64,000 nucleotides of DNA from Planctomycetales bacterium (GTDB taxonomy: Bacteria > Planctomycetota > Planctomycetia > Planctomycetales > Planctomycetaceae): contig JANQPT010000029.1 of NCBI GenBank assembly GCA_028285345.1, forward strand, positions 1 through 64,000, given 5' to 3'. The notes beneath the pieces are model-generated. The model ran no database searches. It saw nothing but the letters and a program-made list of their open reading frames with translations, and was not told where the DNA came from. A program made the position numbers and the translations under genes. This document shows, one piece after another, positions 18,101 through 27,658 of the stretch. Position 1 is the first letter of the stretch, and the number at the start of each line of letters is the position of its first letter.

Positions 18101-21100
18101 CCAGAGAAATATTGTTTTGTACAATTGGAATGTCGTTTTTCACGAATCTGAGCAGCGCAGCATTGAGTAGCTTCTGGTCCGGTTTGATTTGCTGAAGCGC
18201 CGAGATTGCGGAGTCACGAAGTGAAAAATTCTCCGCCAGCAGGGCATTCAATAATGTTGGCACTGCGGGACGTGCCTTTTCCCCAAGAACCGACAAAGAA
18301 TCGGCGGCGCGTGCCCGAATCGGGATCGTTGCATCCTGCTCAACCATCTTCGCCAGGCTGGCCACTCCCGGCTCGCCCAGGTTACGTAACAGACTTGTGC
18401 TGGCGTAACGCACCTGGTCATCCGCATCGTCGGCCAGTTTCAATATTACCGGGACCATCTCCTCAGCAACGGGATACTGATTAAGCGCCTCCGCCGCGAA
18501 ACGCCGTTTGCTAACGTTGTCCGACTTGAGCGCGGCCAACAGCTGGGGCATCACGTGCTGTTTCCCAACTTCTGCCAGAATGAATTGTGCCGCTCCCGCG
18601 ACGTCCGGATCGCTCTTGCCCGTCCAGATCCGCGAGTCATCAGCAGCAATCTTGATAATCGTCTCCACCACCAGCGGCGTATTCTCTTCACTGCGCAAAG
18701 CGGCCAGGGCCTTGATTCCTTCAAGTTGCCGCCGGGCGGATTTGTCGGTCTTCAGCAAGACGACCCACTGGTCAAACGTTCTCCCGTCGTAGAGAGCGCC
18801 GCTTTGGTTGCTGTTTGCCGGTGCGGAGATTGACGTCTCGCCTAACATCACACGATTGACACCCGCCTCACGGCAGGCGGACGTCACTGCCAATACCGCT
18901 TCCGCCTGCGCTTTGGGATCGGCACTGATACGCACCGTGACTCCGAGGTCACCGGTTTTCTTCACTTTCTCGGCGAGCATTCTCTTCAACTCAGCCATTT
19001 CAAGCGGTTCGCCTTTAATCGAGAGTTTCCCCTCGGCGTCGATTTTCAATGAAATGAACGCGTCGTTAACGGAAACGCGCTGGCGGCGGCCGAAGGGGCG
19101 GTCTCGCGGTACGCGTCGAGCTGGTGCCCGGCGGTTGTTCTTGTCCTCTTTGCTCTTATCAAAAAAACGCAGGACGGAGCGGGCAGTGACGGCGAGTTTG
19201 TGGTCTTGCCCCTCGGCAGCAGTGTCGAGCAACTGTTTAATTTCGGGAGTCAGGATGCCGATGGCCCGGAAGATTTTCAGCAAATCGGACCGCTCCGTGC
19301 TTTCGCTGGAATTGTAGAGCTTGATCAGTGCGGGCAGGGCAGGCCGCAGTTGTTCGTTGTCGGCAAACGGGTCGGACGAGAAGGAACTACGGAGCGACTC
19401 GCGAACACCGGGCAAATTGTTCGCTGCGTGTATTCGCACCCGCGGCGACTTGTCGTCTTCAATCATCGACACCAGTGCAGTAATACCCGCCTCTCCTACG
19501 CGTCTCAGCAAGGAGACGCCGTTGTAGCGGACGCGCTCGTCGGGATCCCCGGCCAATTTGACGACCTGGGGAATCGCCTCTGCCGGCAGTTCGACGCGAC
19601 TCAATGCATCGGCCGCAAACCGCCGATTCCGCACGTCTTTCGAACCGAGTGCCGCCAGCAATTTCGGCACGGAGCGGACATATCCAATCCGCTCCAGCGC
19701 CGTTTTAGCGGCACGATTGACATTCTCGCTGGACTGCCCGCTGTCGTGGTCATCGTTTTCGCTACCGACATGGATGACCGTATCGATTGCTTGATCCGGA
19801 TCTTCGTTGTACAGCCAAGCGATCGCCCGCATCCCGTGGAGCCGCGTCTCGGGGGATTTGTCCGTTGTGAGCGATTCAACCCACTCAGCAAACTTTTTTC
19901 CCCGGTAAACCGGGACGCCGGCATCGGTCAGCGACGGAGCCTCCGGCCATCCGGTCGATTTCAGCGTGCGGTACATGATCCGCGCACGCCTATTGATTTG
20001 GGAATCATCACTGCGGGCCGCTTCATCGAGCAGTCGCTGAACCTTCTCATCGAAAACGTTAATCGCCTGGATCACCCGCAGCAATTCATTTCGCTGTTGA
20101 TTGTTGCTGGATTGATACAGCTCGATCAACGTCGGAAGTGCCGCGTAGGCAGCCTCATTATATCCTCTCAGTGCGCCGGCCGCGTGATGCCGCACACGCT
20201 CGGGTTGATCTTTTTGAATCAGCTTCAGCAATCCGGGCAAGCCCTCCTGTTTCGCTCTGCGGAGCAGGTCGACGACATCGTAGCGGACCCGTTCATCGGG
20301 ATCGTCGGTTAACTTCAGCAGTTGCGGCGCCATCTCGCCGGTAATCGATGATCGCGGAAAGATTCTCGTCGCGAACTGCCGTCGTCCGACGTCCTCTGCC
20401 GCCAGCGCTTTGAGCAATTCCGGGACCACCCGCTCGTAGCCGATGCGGAATAACGGGCGGCGCGCTGCTTCGATGATGTCGCTGTCGTCTTTGCTGATCC
20501 CGTCGCGGGCAAGTTCGCTGCATATATCAAAGATCGTCGCAATCGCCGCAGCCGCGTTCTGGTCGGTGTGCAGCGCGGCGAGCGCCTTAAACCCATCGAT
20601 CCTCCGCTGGACCGATTTGTCGTTGGTTCCCAACAGGGCGATCCACTCATCAAACGTGCGGCCTTCATAGACCGCGGCGCCGTCTGTGCGAGGCGGGGTG
20701 ATTTTGGTCTTGCCCAGCGTGACGCTCTTCGCCCCGACGTCACCGCAGGCGCGAATGATCTTCAGCACTGTGTCGGCGGGCGTTTTTTCGTCGGCGATGA
20801 GGACGACATCCAACCCCCGCTCGCCGACGTTCGCAATGCTTTGGGCAAGCAGTGTCTTGAGATCGTCGTCGCTGAGCGGGATGCCGTCGATGGCAGGTTT
20901 GCCGGCGGCGCTAATGTGGAGCGTGAGGGTCGCGGCGTTAGTGGTCGCCGACTCGCTCTTCCGCGGAATCTGAGTGTGAGCTTTCTCTTGCGTGGTCATC
21001 AATTTCATATTTGCCCGACGACCAGCCTCGCGAACTAGCCCGTCCCGATCCTGCAGCGCCTTATTGATCAGCGGGGCGGCGTCTTTCAGCTCCGGGCCCA

Positions 21101-24100
21101 TCACTGCAAACATGGACATTATTGCAGCTCGCTCCTGCGGATCAGCCGACTGATAACGCTTGATCATGATTGGAAACACCTGCTTGCGGCCAGCGTTCAT
21201 TCCGAACCCTTTGAGATACATTGCTGCGTGCCCCATCTTTCGCTCCGGATGGTCTTGCAGCGTCTTCACGATCGCGGCAGCGATCACGTCGGGATTCCAA
21301 TGCGGCTGCGAAATCGTAGAAAAACTTCCCTGTCTGGGACTCTCGTCTGCGTCTGTCAAACCGATCATCAGCGCCGGCAGTGTCTCTTCCGACGTACACA
21401 GCCCGACCAGACCGTTCCGCCCTGCAACGTCGCGGCGGACGTCAACGTTCTGATGGGCCAGCGCATCCAACATGATCTGCTTCAGTTCCTGTTGAGAGAG
21501 CTTTAGCGACCGCAAGGCCGCGATCGCCAAATCTCGGACCCTCTCGTTTTCAGATAAAGCCGCTTTATGCAGTTGAGGCAACGCCGGCCGCGCCACGTTG
21601 GCCAGGCTGGCCAGATTACCCGCCGCCAACTGGCGGATGTGCACATCTTCGTCTTCGCTCAGCATGCGCGCCAGTTCCATCACGCCCTGTTCACCGGTCT
21701 TCACCAAAACTGAGGCGATCGACTGGCGGACGGTCGAATCGGGGTCTTTGGCCGCCTTGACGATGGCGGGAAAGAACTCATCATGAAGCGGAAAATAGGA
21801 CGACAGGTACGCGGCGTACCGTCGCTGTTGCACGTCATTCGACTGCAATAATTTATGCAAGGACGCGGCCACAAGCTTGGCGTCCATCCGGTGCAGTGCT
21901 TGAGCCGCTGTACGACTGACGCTCGGTTCAGCGTCCCCCAAATTGTAGTCTTGATGTCCGGAGGCGATTTCGAGAACCGTGTCGATCGCCTGCTGAGCGT
22001 TCTGCGGCGTGTGCAGCGCCACCAGCGCCTTAATCCCCTCCACCCGCCTCCGCCCGGACTTGTCGGTTTTGAGGAGTGTGATCCACTCGTCGAACGTCTT
22101 GCCGTCGTATACGGGACCGGCAACCGATGTCTTGTCGTGGGATTTCTTCGCCTGCTCCGGCAATTCAATCTCTTCTCCGGTGATCTGCTTGATGGCGGTT
22201 ATGGCGCTTTGGCGCACGTTACTGTTTCCGTGCTCCAAAAACTCCTTGATCACAGGGACAGCGATTTCAGCTCCGGGGCCGATTTTCCCCAATGCCGAGA
22301 TCATCTGCGCAGTGATCGGGAACGAATGAACCACTTCGCCTCCCCCGGGCAGCTTGATCGGTTCCACTTTCCTTCGATTCTGCTGTTTTAGTTTACCGAG
22401 CAAGTCGGGAACGGCCGGAGCTGCTTTGGAACCCATTCTTCCGAGAAACTCAATCGCCTCGTGCTGCATTTCCCGATCAGGATCGCCGATCGCCTTGGCC
22501 AGCAGTTTCACCCGCTCGGCCTGATCGTCCTCGAATGGCAAGAACGCGTTTAACGACGCCCGGCGTACATTCGCATCTGCATCTTCCAGCAGTTTCAGCA
22601 GCTTCGACTTGATCAGTCGGTCATCTTCACCAGTCGTCTTGCCATCAAGTTTGATCCGCCTCACTGCCCAGACCGCTTGGGAGCGGACGACAGCCTCCTG
22701 ATCCTCAAACGCTTCGACCAAGTCGGGAATCGCTTTGTTCTTGAAGCGCGCCAGCCACTCCATGCTGATCGCTCGAATGTATTTGTCTGGATCGTTGGCC
22801 GCCTTTCTGGCAAGCGCAATGGGAGCGGGATCGAGATGTTTCCAGCGTTGAAATACCAGCAATGCTGCGCATCGCCGCGTCCTCAGGTCGGGATCATCCA
22901 ACGCGTCGAGCACCACTTGCGGGATGCGTTCATACGACACCTGCTCGATGACCGTTGCCATTTTGTCGCGAAATTGTTGTCCGATTTCGTTGCCGGGGCC
23001 GACAAAGTCATACTCGCTCCCCGCCGACAACAGCGCTGCGATCGCCTTATCAGGTTCTTCCTTCCCCAAAACTTCAATCGCCGGAAGTGCTTTCAACCGC
23101 TCGGGGATGCTCCGTTCGTTTTTCAACAGCGCGATCGATTCGTCGAGCGTTTTGCCCTTGTAGACGGGAGCGGCCGGAGATGACTTGCTGCCCTGCTTTA
23201 CATCCTGTTTAGGCGATGCTTTCACTTCGCCGATGATCCTTTCGAAGCCAAAGCGTGCCATTCGCCGCACCTGATCATTCTCATGCTGAAAGAATTCTTT
23301 GATGATTGGTACGGCGTCTTTTGCGGCAGAGCCGATCGAGCATAAAGTGCCGATCAACTCCTTGGGGATGATTCTTGAAGGTCCACTGATGCCATGTTGA
23401 TAAAGGTCATCGGGTTCCAGCTTCTTCGGATCGTACCGCTTGAGAGCTTCGAGAAGGACGGGAACAGCGGCCTTCGCTTTGGGACCTAGTAACCCCAGCG
23501 ACTGCTGGGCAGCCATTTGCACATTAATGTCAGAGTCACCGAATGTTCGGATTAATAGATCAACATATTCGTCCGTCTCCGGCGTCAGGTCCCGCAAGAT
23601 GTATACAGCCTGCAGTCGGACCTCCGGATCTTTGTCGTCGAGCGCCGCGATGAGATCGGGCAAAGCCTCCTTCCCATATCGCGGAAGCCATCTCGCCACG
23701 TACTTGCGGACGTATGGATCAGAATCGTTTAGCGCTTTTCTCACCAAGGCCATTGGAAGAGAAGCCTTCAAGTCCTGCCAATAGGATGGAGTAAAAAACA
23801 CTGCGAAGCGGCGTTTCCTCACGTCCCTATCCTGCAAAGCGTCTTGAATTCCTTGCGGGATTTGATCTGGCGAAAGTCTTTTTATCACCTGCATGGTGTG
23901 TACGCACAGATCTTGAATTTCTTCCGACTGTGAAACTGTGCGCTCATATTCGCTTGCAGCCTCAATTAGAGCCGCAATCGCCTCGTCAGGCGCCTCCGCG
24001 CCCAATGCGCCGACCGCCCGAATAGCCCGTGTGCGTTGCGATACGCTTTTTTCATTCTGTAGCAGTTTGATCCACTGATCGAGCGTCTTGCCCTCATACA

Positions 24101-25637
24101 CTGGGCCGCTCGCGGCCAAATTCTGACTCCCGGCTGGCACGCGTTCAATTGTGACAACCTTCTCCCCACCGCGCGTCAGCTCAAACGTGCCGTCCTTCAC
24201 GCGCAGGCCGTCGGTATCGCCGACGAGTTGCACTTCGTAGCTCCCGCTGCGGAAGCTCCAGCCGTTTTCGCCCTTGTCGACCTCCAGCGTGTCCAACGAG
24301 TCGCCCAGTTGGCCGGTCCGTTTGACGAGTACCTGCACGTCGTCGACGCTGCTGTTGATCACCAGTTTTCCCTGGTCAAGCTGCACAGTGACAGCGAATC
24401 CTGCGAGAACGAGACCGAACAGCAGCACGAATCCAAGCAGGAATTTGCCCACGCGGCCGCCGAACCGCTGTTGCGGCGGAGTGATTCGTGGAGCGTCCGA
24501 AGCGGCGGCGAGGGCGAGTTGTTTGAGATTGCTCTTCGCCGCAAACGGTTCCAAGGCCTTGGCCGCTTCGGCGGGCGTGTTGGGTCGCTGATCGGGGTTG
24601 GGGGCGAGCATTTTTTCCAGCACCGCCGCAACCGGTTTGGGAACGTCGGGACGAATCGTGCGGATGCCCGGCACCGGCGGAATCGATTCGCCCGGCAGGC
24701 GAAATCGCGATTGCGAGTCGGTCGCCGGCGCGGCGCCGCAGAGCAGCTTGTAGAGCGTTGCGCCCAAGCCGTAGACATCCGCGCGGATGTCGACGGCGTG
24801 CGTATTGTCGAGTTGTTCGGGGGCCATGTAGTCGAGCGTACCCATCACCTGCCCGGTGCCGGTCAGGTCGCTGGTGAGTGGCTCATCCGGCTGCAACAGC
24901 GCAATGCCCAAATCGAGCAGCTTGACCTGCCCGTCGCTGGTGAGCATCACGTTGGAGGGCTTGATGTCACGGTGCACGAGTTGGTGTTCGTGAGCGTGCT
25001 GCAGGGCGAGCGCCGCCTGCCGCACTAACTCACACGCTTCGGCGACCGGCAACGGCCCGCACCGCCGCGACAGCCGGGCGAGGTCAATGCCGTCGATGTA
25101 TTCCATCACCAGATAGTGCCGCCCGTCCGCTTCGCCCGCGTCGAGCGCCCGGACGATGTTCGGATGCGCCAGCTTGCCGACCGCCTGCATCTCGCGCGAG
25201 AAACGGTCGACAGCGGCGGGGTCGTGCAGGCGGTGCTCCGCGAGCACCTTGAGCGCCACGATTCGCTTCAATCGCCCGTGCAGCGCCTTGTAAACGGTCC
25301 CCATGCCCCCCTGCCCGATCTTCTCCAGCAGGTCGTATTCCCGAACGCTGCCCAGCACACTGCACGATTCGGGCGGCTCAGGCTCGGCATAGGCAAACCG
25401 GACGGAGGAGATCGCCCGCTGCAGCTCCGGCTCCCATTCAAACTCGTCGCCGCCGTCGCCCGCTTGCCGCAACGCGAATTGCAGCGAATCGGGCTCGTTC
25501 TCCAGCGTGCTGACAGTAATGTCGCACACCGCACAGGTGGAGACATGCTCGGCAATCTCGTCCGATTCCGACGCCGAGAGCTTGCCGTGAAGGTAGTGAG
25601 AAAGTTGTTCCGCCGAGGGACAGGCCGTGAGCTGCAT
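15114..25637 (-). CDS. Giant receptor-like Ser/Thr protein kinase with HEAT and ExbD-like modules
   Basis: The protein has 3507 aa. Residues 1-60 carry a zf-HC2 anti-sigma-type zinc finger (HVSTCAVCD, H-x3-C-x2-C). A kinase domain covers about 90-365: GQGGMGTVYKA loop, VALKVL lysine near 129, HRDIKPSN near 219, DLG in place of DFG near 242, APEQL. One membrane helix lies near 396-417. The rest is outside or periplasmic: eight modules each opening with a (V/L)Y-G-T-DEW-like motif at about residues 512, 824, 1174, 1655, 1908, 2280, 2747 and 3111, followed by HEAT repeats. Three domains of about 80 aa at roughly 1566-1646, 2192-2270 and 2657-2733 have the ExbD/TolR pattern. ATG 25637 follows AGGGA. 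Ligand and targets are unknown. Confidence 0.9.
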   Translation of the reverse strand: MQLTACPSAEQLSHYLHGKLSASESDEIAEHVSTCAVCDITVSTLENEPDSLQFALRQAGDGGDEFEWEPELQRAISSVRFAYAEPEPPESCSVLGSVREYDLLEKIGQGGMGTVYKALHGRLKRIVALKVLAEHRLHDPAAVDRFSREMQAVGKLAHPNIVRALDAGEADGRHYLVMEYIDGIDLARLSRRCGPLPVAEACELVRQAALALQHAHEHQLVHRDIKPSNVMLTSDGQVKLLDLGIALLQPDEPLTSDLTGTGQVMGTLDYMAPEQLDNTHAVDIRADVYGLGATLYKLLCGAAPATDSQSRFRLPGESIPPVPGIRTIRPDVPKPVAAVLEKMLAPNPDQRPNTPAEAAKALEPFAAKSNLKQLALAAASDAPRITPPQQRFGGRVGKFLLGFVLLFGLVLAGFAVTVQLDQGKLVINSSVDDVQVLVKRTGQLGDSLDTLEVDKGENGWSFRSGSYEVQLVGDTDGLRVKDGTFELTRGGEKVVTIERVPAGSQNLAASGPVYEGKTLDQWIKLLQNEKSVSQRTRAIRAVGALGAEAPDEAIAALIEAASEYERTVSQSEEIQDLCVHTMQVIKRLSPDQIPQGIQDALQDRDVRKRRFAVFFTPSYWQDLKASLPMALVRKALNDSDPYVRKYVARWLPRYGKEALPDLIAALDDKDPEVRLQAVYILRDLTPETDEYVDLLIRTFGDSDINVQMAAQQSLGLLGPKAKAAVPVLLEALKRYDPKKLEPDDLYQHGISGPSRIIPKELIGTLCSIGSAAKDAVPIIKEFFQHENDQVRRMARFGFERIIGEVKASPKQDVKQGSKSSPAAPVYKGKTLDESIALLKNERSIPERLKALPAIEVLGKEEPDKAIAALLSAGSEYDFVGPGNEIGQQFRDKMATVIEQVSYERIPQVVLDALDDPDLRTRRCAALLVFQRWKHLDPAPIALARKAANDPDKYIRAISMEWLARFKNKAIPDLVEAFEDQEAVVRSQAVWAVRRIKLDGKTTGEDDRLIKSKLLKLLEDADANVRRASLNAFLPFEDDQAERVKLLAKAIGDPDREMQHEAIEFLGRMGSKAAPAVPDLLGKLKQQNRRKVEPIKLPGGGEVVHSFPITAQMISALGKIGPGAEIAVPVIKEFLEHGNSNVRQSAITAIKQITGEEIELPEQAKKSHDKTSVAGPVYDGKTFDEWITLLKTDKSGRRRVEGIKALVALHTPQNAQQAIDTVLEIASGHQDYNLGDAEPSVSRTAAQALHRMDAKLVAASLHKLLQSNDVQQRRYAAYLSSYFPLHDEFFPAIVKAAKDPDSTVRQSIASVLVKTGEQGVMELARMLSEDEDVHIRQLAAGNLASLANVARPALPQLHKAALSENERVRDLAIAALRSLKLSQQELKQIMLDALAHQNVDVRRDVAGRNGLVGLCTSEETLPALMIGLTDADESPRQGSFSTISQPHWNPDVIAAAIVKTLQDHPERKMGHAAMYLKGFGMNAGRKQVFPIMIKRYQSADPQERAAIMSMFAVMGPELKDAAPLINKALQDRDGLVREAGRRANMKLMTTQEKAHTQIPRKSESATTNAATLTLHISAAGKPAIDGIPLSDDDLKTLLAQSIANVGERGLDVVLIADEKTPADTVLKIIRACGDVGAKSVTLGKTKITPPRTDGAAVYEGRTFDEWIALLGTNDKSVQRRIDGFKALAALHTDQNAAAAIATIFDICSELARDGISKDDSDIIEAARRPLFRIGYERVVPELLKALAAEDVGRRQFATRIFPRSSITGEMAPQLLKLTDDPDERVRYDVVDLLRRAKQEGLPGLLKLIQKDQPERVRHHAAGALRGYNEAAYAALPTLIELYQSSNNQQRNELLRVIQAINVFDEKVQRLLDEAARSDDSQINRRARIMYRTLKSTGWPEAPSLTDAGVPVYRGKKFAEWVESLTTDKSPETRLHGMRAIAWLYNEDPDQAIDTVIHVGSENDDHDSGQSSENVNRAAKTALERIGYVRSVPKLLAALGSKDVRNRRFAADALSRVELPAEAIPQVVKLAGDPDERVRYNGVSLLRRVGEAGITALVSMIEDDKSPRVRIHAANNLPGVRESLRSSFSSDPFADNEQLRPALPALIKLYNSSESTERSDLLKIFRAIGILTPEIKQLLDTAAEGQDHKLAVTARSVLRFFDKSKEDKNNRRAPARRVPRDRPFGRRQRVSVNDAFISLKIDAEGKLSIKGEPLEMAELKRMLAEKVKKTGDLGVTVRISADPKAQAEAVLAVTSACREAGVNRVMLGETSISAPANSNQSGALYDGRTFDQWVVLLKTDKSARRQLEGIKALAALRSEENTPLVVETIIKIAADDSRIWTGKSDPDVAGAAQFILAEVGKQHVMPQLLAALKSDNVSKRRFAAEALNQYPVAEEMVPVILKLADDADDQVRYASTSLLRNLGEPGVASLAKMVEQDATIPIRARAADSLSVLGEKARPAVPTLLNALLAENFSLRDSAISALQQIKPDQKLLNAALLRFVKNDIPIVQNNISLDPFRLIDKTSTATIPALLAGLADVDEHVRYAARQAFEKLDANRATKLPALLAALNDNKYKYKMYIVDLLAQYGSQAKAAIPALIELYATSDDQGHRTLLHAYEKIDLLHKDVHPLLRQAAQSDDDGLARLAKKLLAAVEKQTAAKPATLVIKIAAGGKLALDGESLDLAGLKKQLAVKVAKLGRKSVIVNIIPGPQASHGDVTVVLKACEEAGILGTSTITIPDKETSPIRQKSAALYDGKTLDQWLAILKTETEPKKQMEAIKAVGATGARSPGREAEAVAALMNVLRQTPLAVYGVAITLAVDEELEAKFDLPDTSTELGKYQASQFELAIAIATALQQFGDPSSGFEGFSAALSDPDERVRLAAGSMMQSWWPSNDYVEKVLGLLDSKNTLVKHWAISNLAELADKVSRIGRVDGDFSELFLPLLDILEKESDRKTRRIASRELRGFIDENSPFPARIVDTEGAVDRLFALGKDKDREVRDDVLRVLEKIEADPDRLIPLLAQAILVGKSTSQSTHVYQLASLAKQRKAAAEALVQVYPDLNHQLQYQIINQLRDGGTNGAVAIPLLRKVSESEDSALRAAAIEALKLIRSRTRKSSAVYDGKTLDEWITMLRKERNPEKRMETLKPITVLGKVQPDDVVSTLAEVAEEYDHLHQTTSAIEYGSAYIIEDPEERILYDLSDAIAKLSNTRIRNRLIESLSDAKKARRRFAYYHANRGSFFESAEGDETLLKAILQHARKGLSDDDAYVRFVALGLINYLPEETPVQLYLDAVADKDHDVQAFAVQLLHQFLKLEQLPDVHQGSTRPSFREQLAVQPDSQKLEQFKQLDYVEQRLFETASPGEADLQPGVMILLIRIGADRKRLAKGFEKEVDEELKDDELWGSKSFRVALYGLGQLGENASFAVPKLIKLLKKYQTHFTAAERGGGMGQITVSHNQDEIEREIIETLGQIGAKAAAALPELQKRFAFSDEETKKAAQKAVKLIGVENPATVK

Positions 25638-25684
25638 AAGATTTTCCCTGCGTTTGAGTGTCAACACGCGAATTCTAGCGAGAT

Positions 25685-25808
25685 GCGAGCCGGGCGCGCA
25701 AGCGTCCGGGCGATTTCGCCGACGGAGTCGTAAACTCCGCGGGAAAAACCAGCACGCTTACGCATGCTGCTCGCCGCTATAGGGGTACAACGTGGGGGTG
25801 TGACAGTG
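25685..25808. repeat. Repeat family B, copy 1 (left of the protease cassette)
   Basis: Terminal inverted arms GCGAGCCGGGCGCGCAAGCG (from 25685) and CAGCACGCTTACGCATGCTG (from 25750) enclose a variable core. Homology with the copy at 28102 continues past the right arm through GGGGTACAACGTGGGGG to about 25808. Orientation is the same as copy 2. No transposase or ORF lies inside, as expected for a MITE- or REP-like element. The rest of 25638-26079 holds the promoter region of the protease gene. Confidence 0.8.
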
Positions 25809-26079
25809 GCGAGTCTAAAGGGCACTGATCGCAAGCCGCGTCGGTGCCACTCTCGACCTGTGCGATGTGGACAGCCGACTGCCACACACCAGACTACTGC
25901 TGGCAATACGTCGATCATGTCGATCAGACGCGGATCTGTTTTACGGTAACCAGACTTGGCGGCGACAGATTTTTCTGGTTCTGTTGACTCTGTCGTGATA
26001 TAAGTCGTGATGCAATTCACGGTAACGGAGGTAGGTTTCTCTTCTGCAGTTCCGCGTACTTCTTAGTGAAGGGGTTGCC

Positions 26080-27603
26080 ATGCGACTTTTAAGAACAGCA
26101 CAAGCGATTGTTGCCGACAGCATCCAACAGATTAACGACCGCGCTCAAGCCGACTTGGTCGACGTGATCGTGCAACTCGAAAACCCTGCTTCAAAAAGCG
26201 CCAAATTGAAAGCCGCCGTCGGCGAGTCACTCTTACGACGGCGGATGTCACTAAGTCCGCGCGACGTGATCGATTCGAAGTCGCTCAAATCTCGCCGCGC
26301 GCGTGAAAAAAGGAAGACAAAATCCACGCGGTCATCGCAGATTTCCGCCTACAAAAAGAAGTCGATGACGGATCTCAAGAGCGCGATGAAGAATGCCTCC
26401 GTTAAAGAGTCGATGTCACGGTTGGAAAGTGAGCATGACTCCAAAAAGTCAGCGGCCACCAAATTCAAGCCAACCACGTATTGGACCAGCCAGTCGATGT
26501 TGTTGCGGCTGACCAAACAGGAATTGGAGTCGCTCCCACAGGAAATCCCGAGCATTCGCGATGTGCATATCAACCGGACGCTGTCGGTCCCGATCGTCAA
26601 GGTCAGCAAGCCGCTGGCAGTCGAAATGGAAGACCGGCTTTCCACAACTTGGGGCATTGAGCGCACAAATGCATTCGGAGCGTGGGGCGTGTATGGGGCG
26701 GAGGGTCAGGGAGTCACGGTGGCCGTGCTGGACACGGGGGTCGATCCTGAACATCCGGATTTAGAGGGCAAGATTTCTCATTGGGCCGAGTTCGACGACA
26801 TGGGAAATATCGTCGACACGCAGAACCCGCGTGATTCCGACCAGCATGGAACGCATGTCGCTGGAACCATCGCCGGCGGAAACGCTTCTGGACGCTGGAT
26901 TGGAATGGCTCCGCAAGCGACGATTGCCGCCGGGATGGTTCTCGATGGTGCAATCGGCGGCACCGACGCTCAGGTGCTCGCCGGGATGGACTGGGCCGTG
27001 GAGCAGGAAGTGGACGTGATCAATATGTCGCTGGGCGGGCTGATCTTGGATGCGGAAACGCCCCCCACGTATACCGAAGCGATCGTCTCGGCCATCTTGG
27101 CCGGGATCCCCGTTGTGTGCGCCATTGGCAATGAAGGCGAGCAAACCACCGGGCTTCCCGGCAACGACATCTTTGCACTCAGCGTCGGCGCAATCGACAA
27201 TCGGAACCGCGCAGCCGGATTCTCCGGCGGACGGACGCATATTATCTTCGAAAGCGACTTTCTGTCCCAGGATGTACTGCCGTTGCCTTACATCAAGCCC
27301 GATTTGTCAGCGCCGGGCGTGTCGGTCCTCTCCAGCATCCCCGGCGACAACTGGAGTGCGTTCAGCGGCACGTCGATGGCCACGCCGCACGTGGCCGGCG
27401 CAATCGCCTTGTTGCTCTCGGCAACGACAATTCGCGAAAACTTGACCGCCGACGATCGAGTCTTCACCATTCACGACTTCGTTACAGCGTCGGTGGATGA
27501 TGTTGGAGAAAGCGGGCAAGATAGTCGGTTCGGATTCGGATCATTGGACGTCTTGCGGGCGATTGATTTTGCCGTCCGCGATGGTTTCGGAATTGACGAC
27601 TGA
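26080..27603 (+). CDS. Subtilisin-like serine protease (S8)
   Basis: The 507-aa protein has all catalytic elements: Asp218 (VAVLDTGVD), His256 (DQHGTHVAG), Asn351 (AIGNEGE) and Ser432 (SGTSMATPHVAG). No signal peptide is visible, so it may act inside the cell or be exported by another route. The N-terminal 200 residues look like an I9 propeptide (VDVIVQLE... and later SMLLRLTKQELESLP, IRDVHINRTLSVP) interrupted by about 100 very basic, Ser/Lys/Arg-rich residues. AAGGGG precedes the ATG. The next gene, 55 bp downstream, encodes a free I9-like protein, and direct repeats flank the pair. Confidence 0.92.
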   Translation: MRLLRTAQAIVADSIQQINDRAQADLVDVIVQLENPASKSAKLKAAVGESLLRRRMSLSPRDVIDSKSLKSRRAREKRKTKSTRSSQISAYKKKSMTDLKSAMKNASVKESMSRLESEHDSKKSAATKFKPTTYWTSQSMLLRLTKQELESLPQEIPSIRDVHINRTLSVPIVKVSKPLAVEMEDRLSTTWGIERTNAFGAWGVYGAEGQGVTVAVLDTGVDPEHPDLEGKISHWAEFDDMGNIVDTQNPRDSDQHGTHVAGTIAGGNASGRWIGMAPQATIAAGMVLDGAIGGTDAQVLAGMDWAVEQEVDVINMSLGGLILDAETPPTYTEAIVSAILAGIPVVCAIGNEGEQTTGLPGNDIFALSVGAIDNRNRAAGFSGGRTHIIFESDFLSQDVLPLPYIKPDLSAPGVSVLSSIPGDNWSAFSGTSMATPHVAGAIALLLSATTIRENLTADDRVFTIHDFVTASVDDVGESGQDSRFGFGSLDVLRAIDFAVRDGFGIDD

Positions 27604-27658
27604 GGCGAAAGGTCTACACTTAATTGAGACCGCATTCTGAATTCTTCGGAGTGTCCCA

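Noticed and set aside
15114-25637. Possible assembly artefact or several fused genes
   Set aside because: One uninterrupted frame of 3507 codons has consistent module spacing and third-position bias throughout, so a single gene is the simplest reading.
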